64,000 bases of DNA from Streptosporangiaceae bacterium NEAU-GS5 (GTDB lineage: Bacteria > Actinomycetota > Actinomycetes > Streptosporangiales > Streptosporangiaceae), in the NCBI GenBank assembly GCA_017592665.1, contig JAGFNW010000002.1, positions 186,001 through 250,000 on the forward strand, written 5' to 3'. Each line of letters opens with the position of its first letter. Within the stretch, counting starts at the first letter, position 1. Position numbers and translations under genes: made by a program. Below the pieces are notes generated by a model. It saw only the letters and a program-made list of their open reading frames with translations, was not told the DNA's origin and searched no databases. Shown piece by piece: positions 10,735 to 20,863 of this stretch.

Positions 10735-11525
10735 CTAGCGGCGGACGCCTCCGGCGAGTTCGGTGGCGAGGGCGCGGACGGCGGCGACGCCGGTCGTCTC
10801 GTCGGGGGCGTCGAGCATGCGGCGGATGAAGGCCGATCCGACGATCACGCCGTCGGCGTACGCGGCGACCTCGGCGGCCTGGGCGCCCGTGCCGATGCCG
10901 AGGCCCACGCAGACGGGCAGGCCGGTGTGCGGCCTGGTGCGCCTTACCAGGTCTTCGGCCGCGGCGTTGACCGTGTCGCGCGCGCCGGTGATGCCCATGA
11001 GCGAGGCCGCGTAGACGAAGCCCGTGCAGCAGGCCGCCACCCGCGCGATGCGCTCTTCGGTCGAGCTCGGCGCGACCAGGAAGACCGTGTCGATGCCGGC
11101 GGCCTTGCTGGCGGCCTCCCACGGCTCGGCCTCTTCGGGGATCAGGTCGGGCGTGATCGTGCCGACGCCGCCCGCGCTCGCGAGGTCGCGGGCGAACCGC
11201 TCGGCCCCGTATTGGTCGACCGGGTTCCAGTAGGTCATGACGAGCGTGGCGGCGCCCGTCTTGGCGACGCCCTCGACCGTGCGCATGACGTCGGCGATCC
11301 TCGTGCCGTTGACCAGCGACCGGTGAACGGCGTCCTGGATGGTGGGGCCGTCCATGAGCGGATCGGAGTAGGGCAGGCCGATCTCGATGACGTCGCATCC
11401 CGCGTCGACCATGGCGGCGGCCACCCGGACCGCGCCGTCCTTGCTGGGGAACCCGGCCGGCAGGTAGCCGATCAGGGCGGCGCGCTTCTCCGAGCGCGTC
11501 CTGTCGAAGACGCTCTGCAGCATGA

Positions 11526-11529
<4 letters not shown>
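10735..11529 (-). CDS. trpA: Tryptophan synthase alpha chain
   Basis: Cleaves indole-3-glycerol phosphate to indole and glyceraldehyde 3-phosphate; indole is channelled to TrpB. 264 aa, usual length. Catalytic Glu49 ([12 protein letters not shown]) and Asp60 (PLMDGPTIQ) fall at the canonical numbers. The first codon GTG overlaps the trpB stop (GTGA); an in-frame ATG two codons later is an alternative. It is the last gene of the trp run, and about 150 bases separate its stop from the next gene. Confidence 0.97.
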
Positions 11530-12748
<1,219 letters not shown>

Positions 12749-12752
<4 letters not shown>

Positions 12753-13564
12753 TGTGGCCTCTCCTGACGAGACGACGGGTGGGCGCCGGCCGTCACCAGG
12801 TCGTTGACGGCCGCCCTCGGGTCTTTCCCGGTGACCAGGCTCTCACCCACCAGCACGGCGTCGGCGCCGGCGCGCGCGTAGGCGAGCAGGTCGTGGGGGC
12901 CGCGCACGCCGGACTCGGCCACCTTGATCACGCCGTCGCCGGTGAACTTGGGCGCGAGCTTGCCGAAGACCTCGCGGTCGACCTCGAGGGTCTTCAGGTC
13001 GCGGGCGTTGACGCCGACGATCCTCGCCCCGGCGGTGAGCGCGCGGTCGAGCTCCTCTTCGGTGTGCACCTCGACCAGCGGCGTGAGGCCGATGGACTCG
13101 GCCCGCTCGATCAGCGAGACCAGGGCCGGCTGGTCGAGCGCGGCCACGATCAGCAGCGCGAGGTCGGCGCCGTACGCCCTGGCCTCCCAGAGCTGGTAGG
13201 AGGTGACGATGAAGTCCTTGCGCAGGATGGGGATGTCGACGGCGGCGCGGACGGCCGCGAGGTCGTCGAGCGTGCCGCCGAACCTGCGCCGCTCGGTGAG
13301 CACGCTGATCACATGCGCGCCGCCGGCCTCGTAGTCGGCGGCCAGGGCCGCTGGATCGGCGATGGCCGCGAGCGCACCCTTCGATGGGCTGGATCTCTTG
13401 ACCTCGGCGATCACCGAGACCTCGGGCCCGGAGAGCGCCGCGTAGGCGTCCTTCGGCCCGGGGGCGCGCTCCGCGCGTCGCTTGAGGTCGTCGAGCGGCA
13501 CGGCATTCTGCCGCTCCGCGAGATCCTCCCGCACGCCCTCGATGATGTCGTCCAGCACACTCAC
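12749..13564 (-). CDS. trpC: Indole-3-glycerol phosphate synthase
   Basis: Closes the indole ring from CdRP. 271 aa from the GTG of [19 protein letters not shown], the conserved N-terminus, with GGAGGG about 8 bases upstream; an in-frame upstream ATG at 13654 would add 30 Arg-rich residues without a site. [13 protein letters not shown] carries the catalytic lysine and phosphate contacts, and [11 protein letters not shown] and the C-terminal phosphate loop ([17 protein letters not shown]) are intact. Confidence 0.96.
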
Positions 13565-13664
13565 GGGATCGGGGTCCCTCCGGTTGACTGCCGTTTCGGG
13601 GCGCGAGCGCCCTGGATGCCGATGGTATCGGCCCGTCCGCCGCTGCCCGGCCATTGGGGGCGGA

Positions 13665-14096
13665 CTAAGGAGCTAGAAACCGCCCAAAAGGCATATTCCT
13701 GGCTATCCAGAAGAGGATCACCACGGCGGTGAAGGCGTGCAGGATCACCGGATGGGCGAGCTTGGTGCGCAACGGCCGCCCCTGCCAGGAGCGCGCCATC
13801 CAGCGGCCCCACCAGAACAGCAGGAAGGGCAGCACGGCGACCATGAGCGGATTCAACCCGAGCGCGGTCAGCGGGTCGGCATGGGCGAGGGCGTGGATGG
13901 CGCGAAGCGTGCCGCAGCCGGGGCAGTAGTAGCCCGTCAGCAGCAGGAACGGGCAGGTCGGATAGTGCCCGGCCTGATTGGGGTCGACGGCGCCCACATA
14001 GGCGGTGACCGCGCCCGCGGCCGCCGCCACCCCGAGGGGCGCGAGCACGGACTTCATCCGCGCGCTCGCGCGCCGCTCAGGTTCGATGGCCGCCAC
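13665..14096 (-). CDS. DUF2752 membrane protein
   Basis: 143 aa with three or four membrane segments. The DUF2752 signature is clear: [30 protein letters not shown], with Cys-Pro, Cys-Pro-Gly-Cys-Gly, then a His and an Asp. The cysteines could bind metal or form a disulfide, but the family has no proven function. It starts GTG; a near -10 (CATACT, 14103-14108 on this strand) ends 6 bases before it. The gene stands between CD225 and trpC. Confidence 0.88.
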   Translation of the reverse strand: MAAIEPERRASARMKSVLAPLGVAAAAGAVTAYVGAVDPNQAGHYPTCPFLLLTGYYCPGCGTLRAIHALAHADPLTALGLNPLMVAVLPFLLFWWGRWMARSWQGRPLRTKLAHPVILHAFTAVVILFWIARNMPFGRFLAP

Positions 14097-14117
14097 GGCT
14101 TCAGTATGCGCGATCGG

Positions 14118-14558
14118 TCAGTACGACGTGCCGTTGAACGAGTTGAGGCTGAAGACGCTGGTGGTGGCGGCCACGATGACCACGATCACCCAGACGCCGA
14201 CACCCGAGAGCACCCCGGCGAGCCACCACTTCTTGGCCGACTCGGAGGAGCTCAGCGCGCCCTGGTAGTCGCCCGCGGCCCACTTCGAGTTGACCTGGCT
14301 GGCGTACACGATCGACACGATCCCGAAGACCTGGCAGCAGAAGATGGTGGTGAGGATCGCCATGACCAGGTGGTTGTTGGGGGGCGTCGGGCCGCCGCCG
14401 TAACCGCCGGGCGGTCCGTAGCCGCCGGGCGGCGGATAGCCGCCACCGGGAGGGCCGTAACCGCCGCCGTAGCCGCCGCCTCCGGGCGGCGGGTAGCCCC
14501 CGCCGGGTGGCTGCGACCCGTAGTCCCCCGGGCCTCCCGGCTGGTTTCCGTAACTCAT
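14118..14558 (-). CDS. CD225/dispanin-family membrane protein
   Basis: 146 aa. Residues 1-62 are a low-complexity Gly/Pro/Tyr region with repeats of GGYPPPGG. Residues 63-146 hold two helices with the CD225 pattern NNHLVMAILTTIFCCQVFGIVSI and the conserved ASQVNSKWAAGDYQGA between them. Family members sit in the membrane with a re-entrant first helix. Bacterial roles are unproved. A GGGAG site precedes the ATG. Confidence 0.9.
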   Translation of the reverse strand: MSYGNQPGGPGDYGSQPPGGGYPPPGGGGYGGGYGPPGGGYPPPGGYGPPGGYGGGPTPPNNHLVMAILTTIFCCQVFGIVSIVYASQVNSKWAAGDYQGALSSSESAKKWWLAGVLSGVGVWVIVVIVAATTSVFSLNSFNGTSY

Positions 14559-14659
14559 CGAATGACTCCCACAAGGTCAAAAACGTGCATGGGCAGCGTA
14601 GTGAGCCGGAATCGTAAGAGCGGGCAGATGTCCCTTTTGTGGACAATTTGTGATCTGCT

Positions 14660-15145
14660 TCAGGCGGTCGGGTCGTCCCCGTCGTCTATCGCGTCCCACA
14701 AGGACCGCTCATCAGCCGGCCCTCCCGTCCGCGTGCGGCTTCCGCCCCGCTCATAGCGCCCCGACATTCCGGGCCAATCACCAGAAAGGGCCACCGCCAC
14801 GACCCCCGCGAAGACTAGCAGCGCCCCTCCGCCCAGCGCGATCCCCCGCCAGGCCGTACCTTCGGCGGAGGCCGTCCAGGCGGCGGCGAGTATGCCGGCG
14901 CCGCAGACGGCCACGACGGCCCCCACCAGGCGCCGGGCCACGCCGCGCGCGGCCAGGAGCGCGGCGGCGCCGGCCAGGGCGGCCCAGGCGAGGGGGCCGA
15001 GCGCGGGCGCGACGTCGCTTCCGGTGCTCCCGGGCGCCGCGCGGCCCGCCGCATGGTGCCAGACCTGCCCGGACGCGATCAGGACGGCGCCGGCGGCCGC
15101 CACGCAGACGGCGAGCCAGCAGACCAGGCGGGCGCGCGGGCTCAC
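14660..15145 (-). CDS. Trp-region conserved membrane protein (TIGR02234 type)
   Basis: 161 aa from the GTG that overlaps the hisI stop (GTGA); longer readings only shadow hisI. Four membrane helices, with GQVWHH after the first, followed by a hydrophilic tail rich in Arg, Gly and Asp. This is the conserved membrane protein of actinobacterial trp loci, usually placed just after trpE. Here trpE is missing and the gene is fused by overlap to hisI instead. Function unknown. Confidence 0.82.
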   Translation of the reverse strand: MSPRARLVCWLAVCVAAAGAVLIASGQVWHHAAGRAAPGSTGSDVAPALGPLAWAALAGAAALLAARGVARRLVGAVVAVCGAGILAAAWTASAEGTAWRGIALGGGALLVFAGVVAVALSGDWPGMSGRYERGGSRTRTGGPADERSLWDAIDDGDDPTA

Positions 15146-15483
15146 AGGAGCGCCAGGACGTCCGCGTCGAAGCAGGTGCGATCGCCCGTGTGGCAGGCCG
15201 CGCCGACCTGGTCGACCTTGAGCAGGATCGTGTCGCCGTCGCAGTCGAGCGCGACCTCGCGGACGTGCTGGACGTGCCCGGAGGTGTCGCCCTTCACCCA
15301 ATATTCGCCGCGGCTGCGCGACCAGTAGGTGGCCCGGCCCGTGGTGAGCGTGCGGTGCAGCGCCTCATCGTCCATCCAGGCGAGCATGAGCACCTCTCCG
15401 GTGTCGTGCTGCTGGACGACCGCGGGCACCAGCCCGTCGGGCGTGTGCTTCAGCCGCGCGGCGATCTTCGGGTCGAGAGGCAT
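15142..15483 (-). CDS. hisI: Phosphoribosyl-AMP cyclohydrolase
   Basis: Opens the adenine ring of PR-AMP, step 3 of histidine synthesis. 113 aa. Zinc and magnesium residues are all present: LDCDGDT (Asp-Cys-Asp-x-Asp), [12 protein letters not shown] (the other two cysteines) and [12 protein letters not shown] near -10 (CAGAAT) ends 6 bases before the ATG and there is no ribosome site, so the transcript may be leaderless. It lies about 14 kb from hisF, unlike the compact order usual in actinomycetes. Confidence 0.96.
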   Translation of the reverse strand: MPLDPKIAARLKHTPDGLVPAVVQQHDTGEVLMLAWMDDEALHRTLTTGRATYWSRSRGEYWVKGDTSGHVQHVREVALDCDGDTILLKVDQVGAACHTGDRTCFDADVLALL

Positions 15484-15487
15484 GCCG

Positions 15488-16207
15488 TCATTCTGCCGCA
15501 GGTCCCTGGACCAGCGACAAATCGAGTCCGGGCACCGGCGTCACGGCGAGCCCGCCCCGGTAGACCGACCCCGACAGCCAGCGCGCCGAGTTGGACGCGA
15601 CGACCCGCCCCTCCGCGTTGATCAGGAAAGCCGGCTTGGGCAGCTCGCGCAGCGCGGGCGCGACGGCCGCCTCGAAGTTCCGGACGAAGACGTCGGCCGC
15701 GGCGGCCCCGGCGAACGCGCCGCCGACGGTCACCGGCACCGACAGCGTCAGGCTGTACTCGTCGGTGCACAGGTAGTCGACGTAGGGCCCGCAGATGGTG
15801 CGCTCCCGGCCGACCCGCGGCCCGGTGAACCACTCCCAGTGGGTGTAGTCGTAGAACGCGCTGCTGGCCGGGTCGAGGTCGCGCAGCAGCTGCCGGGGCT
15901 GCCCGGACGGGTGCTGCTGCCACCACTCCAGATACCAGGGCGCGTCGGCCAGCAGCCCGGGCGCGGCGATGAACCCGATCCCGGCGATGAGCGCGGCGAG
16001 CGGCCCTGTGGTCAGGCGCGACCACAGCAGGGGCCGGAGCGCCGCGAGGTCGGCCACGAGCGGCCGCTCGGGCGCCAGAGCGGCGACCGTGGCGTCCCGG
16101 ACCTCCCGGATCGCGGCGAACACCTCTTCGGTGACGTCGTGGACCCGAGATAGCGCGGGAGCCGCAGAAGTGATCATGTCCGAGTGCCTCGAAAGATTGG
16201 CGGTCAC
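15488..16207 (-). CDS. Cache (PDC-type) sensor-domain protein, soluble
   Basis: 239 aa from the GTG 4 bases after the FadR stop; ATG 16177 is an alternative. It begins with a helical segment of about 80 residues, then a Cache-like ligand domain: [42 protein letters not shown], and a final strand [13 protein letters not shown]. There is no signal peptide or transmembrane helix, so it probably binds its ligand in the cytoplasm. It is cotranscribed with the regulator and faces a polyamine-type importer, so it may report or bind the same ligand (inference). Confidence 0.72.
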   Translation of the reverse strand: MTANLSRHSDMITSAAPALSRVHDVTEEVFAAIREVRDATVAALAPERPLVADLAALRPLLWSRLTTGPLAALIAGIGFIAAPGLLADAPWYLEWWQQHPSGQPRQLLRDLDPASSAFYDYTHWEWFTGPRVGRERTICGPYVDYLCTDEYSLTLSVPVTVGGAFAGAAAADVFVRNFEAAVAPALRELPKPAFLINAEGRVVASNSARWLSGSVYRGGLAVTPVPGLDLSLVQGPAAE

Positions 16208-16211
16208 GGCA

Positions 16212-16925
16212 CTAGTCCTGGAGCCGCAGCCGTAGCTCGATGAGGTGGTCGGTGGCGTCGAGCACGTGCCGCTCCGCGACCAGGCGCGCCTGGTCGCCGT
16301 CGCCCCGCTCGATCGCCTCGACGATGGCCTGATGCTGTTTCGCCATCTCATCCTGCCCCTCCGGCGTGTCACGGGAAAGCCAGAGCAGCGGTCCGATGTC
16401 GGCCTGTAACCGGATCTCCTCCTGGGTGAGGCGCGCCGACTGCGAGGCGGCGGCCACCTCGATGTGGAAGCGGCCGTCCAGGCGGGGCGAGGGGCAGCCG
16501 GCCATCTCGTCCAGCGACCGCCGCAGCGGGGCGAGGTCGGAGGGGAGCGACCGCCCGGCGGCCAGCCGGGCCGCGGCGCCGGCGATGGCCGCGTAGTGGT
16601 CGCTGACGTCGCGAAGCTCGGCCACGGTCAGCCCGCGAAGCCGTCCCTCGAGGCCCGAGTCGGGCGGGACCCGGACGAAGCTGCCGCCGCCGCGCCCGCG
16701 CCTGGTCTCGACCAGGCCGCGCTGGCGCAGGGCCATGAGCGCCTCGCGCAGGGTCACCGTGGAGACGCCGAGGCGCGCGGCCAGCTCGGCCTCGCTCGGC
16801 AGCTGCTCGCCGTCAGTGAGCAGCCCGAGCACGATGGCGTCGGCCAGCCGCCGGACCACCGCCTCGACCCGCGCCGTGCTGTCCACGGGCGAGAAGACGG
16901 CCAGCCGGGCACCGCTCGACACCAC
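16212..16925 (-). CDS. FadR-subfamily GntR transcriptional regulator
   Basis: 237 aa. Winged helix at about 20-85 (LPSEAELAARLGVSTVTLREALMALRQRGLVETRRG) and an all-helical FCD ligand domain with Asp-x-x-x-His (DGRFHIEVA) and two later His (QHQAI, ERHVLD) forming a likely metal site. GGGAGG lies 4 bases before the GTG. It is divergent from the pot operon. The inverted repeat at 16979-17006 is the obvious operator candidate, suggesting repression of the importer until the ligand binds. Confidence 0.92.
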   Translation of the reverse strand: MVSSGARLAVFSPVDSTARVEAVVRRLADAIVLGLLTDGEQLPSEAELAARLGVSTVTLREALMALRQRGLVETRRGRGGGSFVRVPPDSGLEGRLRGLTVAELRDVSDHYAAIAGAAARLAAGRSLPSDLAPLRRSLDEMAGCPSPRLDGRFHIEVAAASQSARLTQEEIRLQADIGPLLWLSRDTPEGQDEMAKQHQAIVEAIERGDGDQARLVAERHVLDATDHLIELRLRLQD

Positions 16926-16973
16926 CGCGCCTCCCTATGCGTAACGTCGCCCCGAATAGTTACCGATCAGGTC

Positions 16974-17009
16974 TTTACCGGAAACATTTAACCTCATATG
17001 TTTCCGTTC
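16974..17009 (+). promoter_or_regulatory. potA promoter with overlapping operator palindrome
   Basis: TTTACC (16974-16979), a 17-base spacer and TATGTT (16997-17002) form a -35/-10 pair 7 bases before the ATG at 17010. A perfect 9-base inverted repeat, CGGAAACAT (16979-16987) and ATGTTTCCG (16998-17006), covers the spacer and the -10. A dimer bound there would block RNA polymerase. The FadR-type protein encoded 50 bases away is the likely binder. Confidence 0.65.
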
Positions 17010-18029
17010 ATGCCAGACCACGCGGTGAGCCTCCGAGGGCTGCGCAAGAGCTTCGGGAGCGTCGAAGCGGTCGCGGGGGTGGACCTCGACATCGCCGACG
17101 GGGAGTTCTTCGCCATGCTCGGCCCGTCCGGGTCGGGGAAGACCACGGTGCTGCGGATGATAGCCGGGTTCGAATCGCCGACCGAGGGCTCGGTCCTGCT
17201 GGGCGGGCGCGAGGTGACCCGGCTCGCGCCCTTCGAGCGCGACGTCAACACCGTCTTCCAGGACTACGCGCTGTTCCCGCACATGTCCGTGCTCGAGAAC
17301 GTCGAATACGGCCTGCGGGTCAAGAAGATCCCCAAGCGCCGCGAGAAGGCTCTCGAGGCCTTGGAGTCCGTACGGCTGGCCGGCATGGAGAAACGCCGAC
17401 CGGGCCAGCTGTCGGGTGGCCAGCGCCAGCGCGTCGCCCTGGCCCGGGCCCTGGTCAATCGGCCGCGCGTGCTGCTGCTCGACGAGCCGCTCGGCGCGCT
17501 CGACCTGAAGCTCCGGGAGGAGATGCAGGTCGAGCTGAAGGCCATCCAGCGCGAGGTCGGCATCACCTTCCTGTTCGTCACCCACGACCAGGAGGAGGCG
17601 CTGACCATGAGCGACCGGGTCGCGGTCTTCAACCAGGGCCGGGTCGAGCAGGTGGGCTCCCCCTCCGAGGTCTACGAGCGCCCGGCGTCGGTCTTCGTGG
17701 CCGGGTTCGTCGGCACGTCCAACCTCATCTCGGGCGAGGCCTCCACCGCCGTCATCGGCCGGGAGGGCACGTTCAGCATCAGGCCGGAGAAGCTGCGCCT
17801 GCTCGGCGAGGCCGAGGAGGTGCCCGACGACCAGCACAGCGCCACCGGGACGGTCAGCGAGGTCGTGTACGCGGGACCGGCGACCCGGTTCGTGGTCGAC
17901 CTCGACGCCGGCGGGCGGCTGATCGCCCTGCAGCAGAACCAGCAGACCTCGTCCATGGACGTGCTCGGGCTGCGCGGCAGCCGCGTCCGCCTCGCCTGGC
18001 AGCGCAGGCACGAATTCGAAATCGCCTAG
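17010..18029 (+). CDS. potA: Polyamine-type ABC transporter ATP-binding protein (PotA family)
   Basis: 339 aa. Walker A GPSGSGKTT (38-46), Q-loop VFQDYALFPH, signature LSGGQ (134-138), Walker B LLLLDE (to 159) and switch His192 are all intact; a TOBE-like regulatory domain follows from about residue 240. I start at ATG 17010 because an upstream in-frame ATG (16998) lies inside the -10 and operator, no Shine-Dalgarno exists, and the -10 predicts transcription from about 17010. It is first of four genes for an importer likely moving putrescine or spermidine. The substrate is inferred from family only. Confidence 0.93.
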   Translation: MPDHAVSLRGLRKSFGSVEAVAGVDLDIADGEFFAMLGPSGSGKTTVLRMIAGFESPTEGSVLLGGREVTRLAPFERDVNTVFQDYALFPHMSVLENVEYGLRVKKIPKRREKALEALESVRLAGMEKRRPGQLSGGQRQRVALARALVNRPRVLLLDEPLGALDLKLREEMQVELKAIQREVGITFLFVTHDQEEALTMSDRVAVFNQGRVEQVGSPSEVYERPASVFVAGFVGTSNLISGEASTAVIGREGTFSIRPEKLRLLGEAEEVPDDQHSATGTVSEVVYAGPATRFVVDLDAGGRLIALQQNQQTSSMDVLGLRGSRVRLAWQRRHEFEIA

Positions 18030-18055
18030 CCACATCGCATAGCAAATCGCATAGC
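18021..18055 (+). repeat. Three short direct repeats between potA and potD
   Basis: ATCGCCTAGC (18021-18030, containing the potA stop), ATCGCATAGC (18034-18043) and ATCGCATAGC (18046-18055) repeat at 13- and 12-base steps directly before the potD ribosome site AAGGAG. They may be slippage-born or a regulatory site; no function can be read. Confidence 0.6.
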
Positions 18056-18069
18056 TAAGGAGACACCCC

Positions 18070-19233
18070 ATGCGATTCGTCATAGCGACCGCCGCACTCG
18101 CACTCGCCGTGGCCGCCTGCGGCGGCGGGTCCACCACGACCTCGGCGCCGTCGGCCAAGCCGCAGCAAACGCTCGGCGCGGGCGAGGGCGCGGTCAACCT
18201 GGTCGCCTGGGCCGGATACGCGGAGGACGGCTCCAACGACCCGAAGGTCGACTGGGTCCACCCGTTCGAGCAGGCCACCGGCTGCAAGGTGAACACCAAG
18301 ACCGCCGGAACCTCCGACGAGATGGTCAACCTCATGAAGACCGGCGAATACGACGCGGTGTCGGCCTCCGGCGACGCCTCGCTCCGGCTCATCGCCGGCA
18401 AGACGGTCGCGCCGGTCAACACCGACCTCGTCCCCAACTACAAGGACGTCTTCGAGGGCCTGAAGCTCAAGCCCTGGAACTCGGTCGACGGCGTCGCCTA
18501 CGGGATCCCGCACGGGCGCGGGGCCAACCTGCTGATGTGGCGGACCGACAAGGTGAACCCGGCGCCCGACTCCTGGAGCGCGGTGTTCGACCCGGCCTCG
18601 CCGTACAAGGGGAAGGTCACGGCGTACGACTCGCCGATCTACATCGCCGACGCGGCCCTCTACCTGATGACGACCAAGCCCGAACTCGGCATCAAGGACC
18701 CCTACGCGCTGGACGACGCCCAGTTCCAGGCCTCGGTCGACCTGCTCAAGCAGCAGAAATCGCTGATCGGCGAATACTGGTCGGACTACACCAAGGAGGT
18801 CCAGGCCTTCAAGTCCGGCGACAGCGTGCTCGGCACGACCTGGCAGGTCATCGCCAACCTCGCGCAGGCCGACAAGGCCCCGGTCGAGGCGACGCTGCCG
18901 AAGGAGGGGGCGACCGGCTGGTCCGACACGTGGATGGTCGCCACCGGCGCCAAGCACCCCAACTGCGCCTACAAGTGGCTCGACTGGATCATCTCCCCGA
19001 AGGTGAACGCCCAGGTGGCCGAGTGGTTCGGCGAGGCGCCGTCCAACTCCAAGGCGTGCGCGGAGACCTCGGACAAGACCTTCTGCGACACCTACCACGC
19101 CACCGACGAGGCCTACTTCTCCAAGGTCCACTACTGGACCACGCCCATCGCCAAGTGCCTTGACGGCCGCACCAACGTGACCTGCAAGGACTATTCGGAG
19201 TGGACTCGCGCCTGGACCGAGATCAAGGGCTGA
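18070..19233 (+). CDS. potD: Polyamine-type ABC transporter substrate-binding lipoprotein
   Basis: 387 aa. Signal peptide ends in the lipobox AVAAC with Cys17, so it is exported and lipid-anchored through Lgt and LspA. The mature protein follows the PotD/PotF plan: VNLVAWAGY at the first strand, YDAVSASGDASLRLI, then YGIPHGRGANLLMWRTD and TWQVIANLAQ. Five cysteines in the C-terminal third (CAYKW, KACAE, FCDTY, KCLDG, VTCKD) suggest disulfides, unusual for the family. Ribosome site AAGGAG is 8 bases upstream. The stop overlaps the permease start (TGATG). Confidence 0.92.
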   Translation: MRFVIATAALALAVAACGGGSTTTSAPSAKPQQTLGAGEGAVNLVAWAGYAEDGSNDPKVDWVHPFEQATGCKVNTKTAGTSDEMVNLMKTGEYDAVSASGDASLRLIAGKTVAPVNTDLVPNYKDVFEGLKLKPWNSVDGVAYGIPHGRGANLLMWRTDKVNPAPDSWSAVFDPASPYKGKVTAYDSPIYIADAALYLMTTKPELGIKDPYALDDAQFQASVDLLKQQKSLIGEYWSDYTKEVQAFKSGDSVLGTTWQVIANLAQADKAPVEATLPKEGATGWSDTWMVATGAKHPNCAYKWLDWIISPKVNAQVAEWFGEAPSNSKACAETSDKTFCDTYHATDEAYFSKVHYWTTPIAKCLDGRTNVTCKDYSEWTRAWTEIKG

Positions 19234-20072
19234 TGAGTCTCAAGCGAAGCGCGGCGGCGACACTGCACCGGCACGGCCGGCTGCGCCTGTCGCTGCTGCT
19301 CTCGGCGCCGCTGGCCTGGCTGGGCATCGCCTACCTGGGCTCGCTGGCGGCGCTCTTCGTCACCGCCTTCTGGACCACCGACAGCTTCACCGGCGACCTG
19401 GTCAAGGCGTTCACCTGGGACAACTTTCGCGATCTTGTGACGATCGACGTCTACCGTACGGTCGCGCTGCGGTCGGTCTGGGTGGCGGCGGCGGTCACCG
19501 TGATCGACCTGATCATCGCGTTCCCGATGGCGTTCGCCATGGCCAAGCTGGCCTCGCCGCGGGCCCAGCGCTGGCTGGTCATTCTCGTGCTCACCCCGCT
19601 GTGGGCGTCCTACCTCGTCAAGGCGTACGCGTGGCGGGTGCTGCTGTCGTCGGACGGGCTGCTCGGCTGGGGGTACGGCCTCGGCGCGACCGTCCTGACG
19701 CTGTCGTATCTGTGGCTGCCGTACATGATCCTGCCCATCTACGCGGGGCTGGAGCGGCTGCCGGACTCGCTGCTGGAGGCGGCGGGCGACCTCGGCGCGC
19801 GCGGGTGGCGCACGTTCCGCACGGTCGTGTGGCCGCTGGCGTTCCCGGCCGTGGTGGCGGGGTCGATCTTCACGTTCTCGCTGTCGCTGGGCGACTACAT
19901 CACCGTGAAGATCGTCGGCGGCAAGTCGCAGCTGATCGGCAACGTGGTCTACGACAACATCGGCGCGGCCAACAACCTGCCGTTCGCCGCCGCCGTGGCC
20001 ACCGTGCCGGTGATCGTCATGCTGCTCTACCTGACCGCCGTACGCCGCACCGGAGCGTTGGAGAACCTATGA
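19233..20072 (+). CDS. potB: Polyamine-type ABC transporter permease, PotB family
   Basis: 279 aa, six membrane helices after a basic N-terminus. The cytoplasmic coupling (EAA) loop is LLEAAGDLGARGWRTFRTVVWPLAFP. Together with the second permease it forms the channel driven by PotA. The ATG shares one base with the potD stop (TGATG), and its own stop overlaps the next ATG (ATGA), so subunits should be made in fixed ratio. Confidence 0.93.
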   Translation: MSLKRSAAATLHRHGRLRLSLLLSAPLAWLGIAYLGSLAALFVTAFWTTDSFTGDLVKAFTWDNFRDLVTIDVYRTVALRSVWVAAAVTVIDLIIAFPMAFAMAKLASPRAQRWLVILVLTPLWASYLVKAYAWRVLLSSDGLLGWGYGLGATVLTLSYLWLPYMILPIYAGLERLPDSLLEAAGDLGARGWRTFRTVVWPLAFPAVVAGSIFTFSLSLGDYITVKIVGGKSQLIGNVVYDNIGAANNLPFAAAVATVPVIVMLLYLTAVRRTGALENL

Positions 20073-20863
20073 ACTTGTCGCGTACGGCACGCACCGGGTT
20101 GTGGGCGGCGCTGGCGGCGGGCCTCGGCGTGATCTACGTGCCCCTGCTGGTGGTCGTGCTCAACTCCTTCAACGCCGACCGCACGTTCGGGTGGCCGCCA
20201 CCGGGCTTCACCCTCAAGTGGTGGAGCGCGGCCTGGCGGTCCTCCGGCGTACGCGACGCGCTGTGGACGTCCGTGCAGGCCGGCCTCGTGGCGACGGCCA
20301 TCGCGCTGACGCTCGGCACGATGGCCGCCTTCGCCGTGCAGCGCTACCGGTTCTTCGGCCGCGACACGGTCTCGCTGCTGATCGTGCTGCCCATCGCGCT
20401 GCCCGGCATCGTGACCGGCATCGCGCTCAGCAACACCTTCCGCGCCGTGCTCGGGATCGAGCTGGGCCTGATGACGGTGATCATCGGGCACGCCACGTTC
20501 TGCGTGGTGACCGTCTACAACAACGTGCTGGCCCGGCTGCGCCGGCTCGGCATGTCCGCCGAGGAGGCCTCGGCCGACCTCGGCGCCGACACGTTCACCA
20601 CGTTCCGGCTGGTCACGTTTCCGATGATGCGGTCGGCGCTGCTCGCGGGCGGGCTGCTGGCCTTCGCGCTGTCGTTCGACGAGATCATCGTGACCACGTT
20701 CACGTCCGGGGCCGGGGTGCGCACGCTGCCGATCTGGATCTTCGAGAACCTGTTCCGGCCCAACCAGGCGCCCGTGGTCAATGTGGTGGCGGCCGCCCTG
20801 ATCGTGCTGTCGGTCATTCCGATCTATCTGGCGCAGCGCCTCACGGGCCAAGATTCCCGGTGA
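20069..20863 (+). CDS. potC: Polyamine-type ABC transporter permease, PotC family
   Basis: 264 aa, six helices. The first holds IYVPLLVVVLNSFN, typical of PotC. The coupling loop reads EEASADLGADTFTTFRLVTFP. The last 23 bases overlap the 3' end of the convergent hydrolase gene, leaving no room for a standard terminator between the two operons. Confidence 0.93.
   Translation: MNLSRTARTGLWAALAAGLGVIYVPLLVVVLNSFNADRTFGWPPPGFTLKWWSAAWRSSGVRDALWTSVQAGLVATAIALTLGTMAAFAVQRYRFFGRDTVSLLIVLPIALPGIVTGIALSNTFRAVLGIELGLMTVIIGHATFCVVTVYNNVLARLRRLGMSAEEASADLGADTFTTFRLVTFPMMRSALLAGGLLAFALSFDEIIVTTFTSGAGVRTLPIWIFENLFRPNQAPVVNVVAAALIVLSVIPIYLAQRLTGQDSR

Noticed and set aside
13565-13664. Possible trp attenuator before trpC
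   Set aside because: Only one short GGGCGC/GCGCCC hairpin; no Trp-codon leader peptide or T-box core.
17168-17178. GTTCGAATC resembling a tRNA T-arm
   Set aside because: Lies inside potA coding for Gly-Phe-Glu-Ser; no cloverleaf around it.
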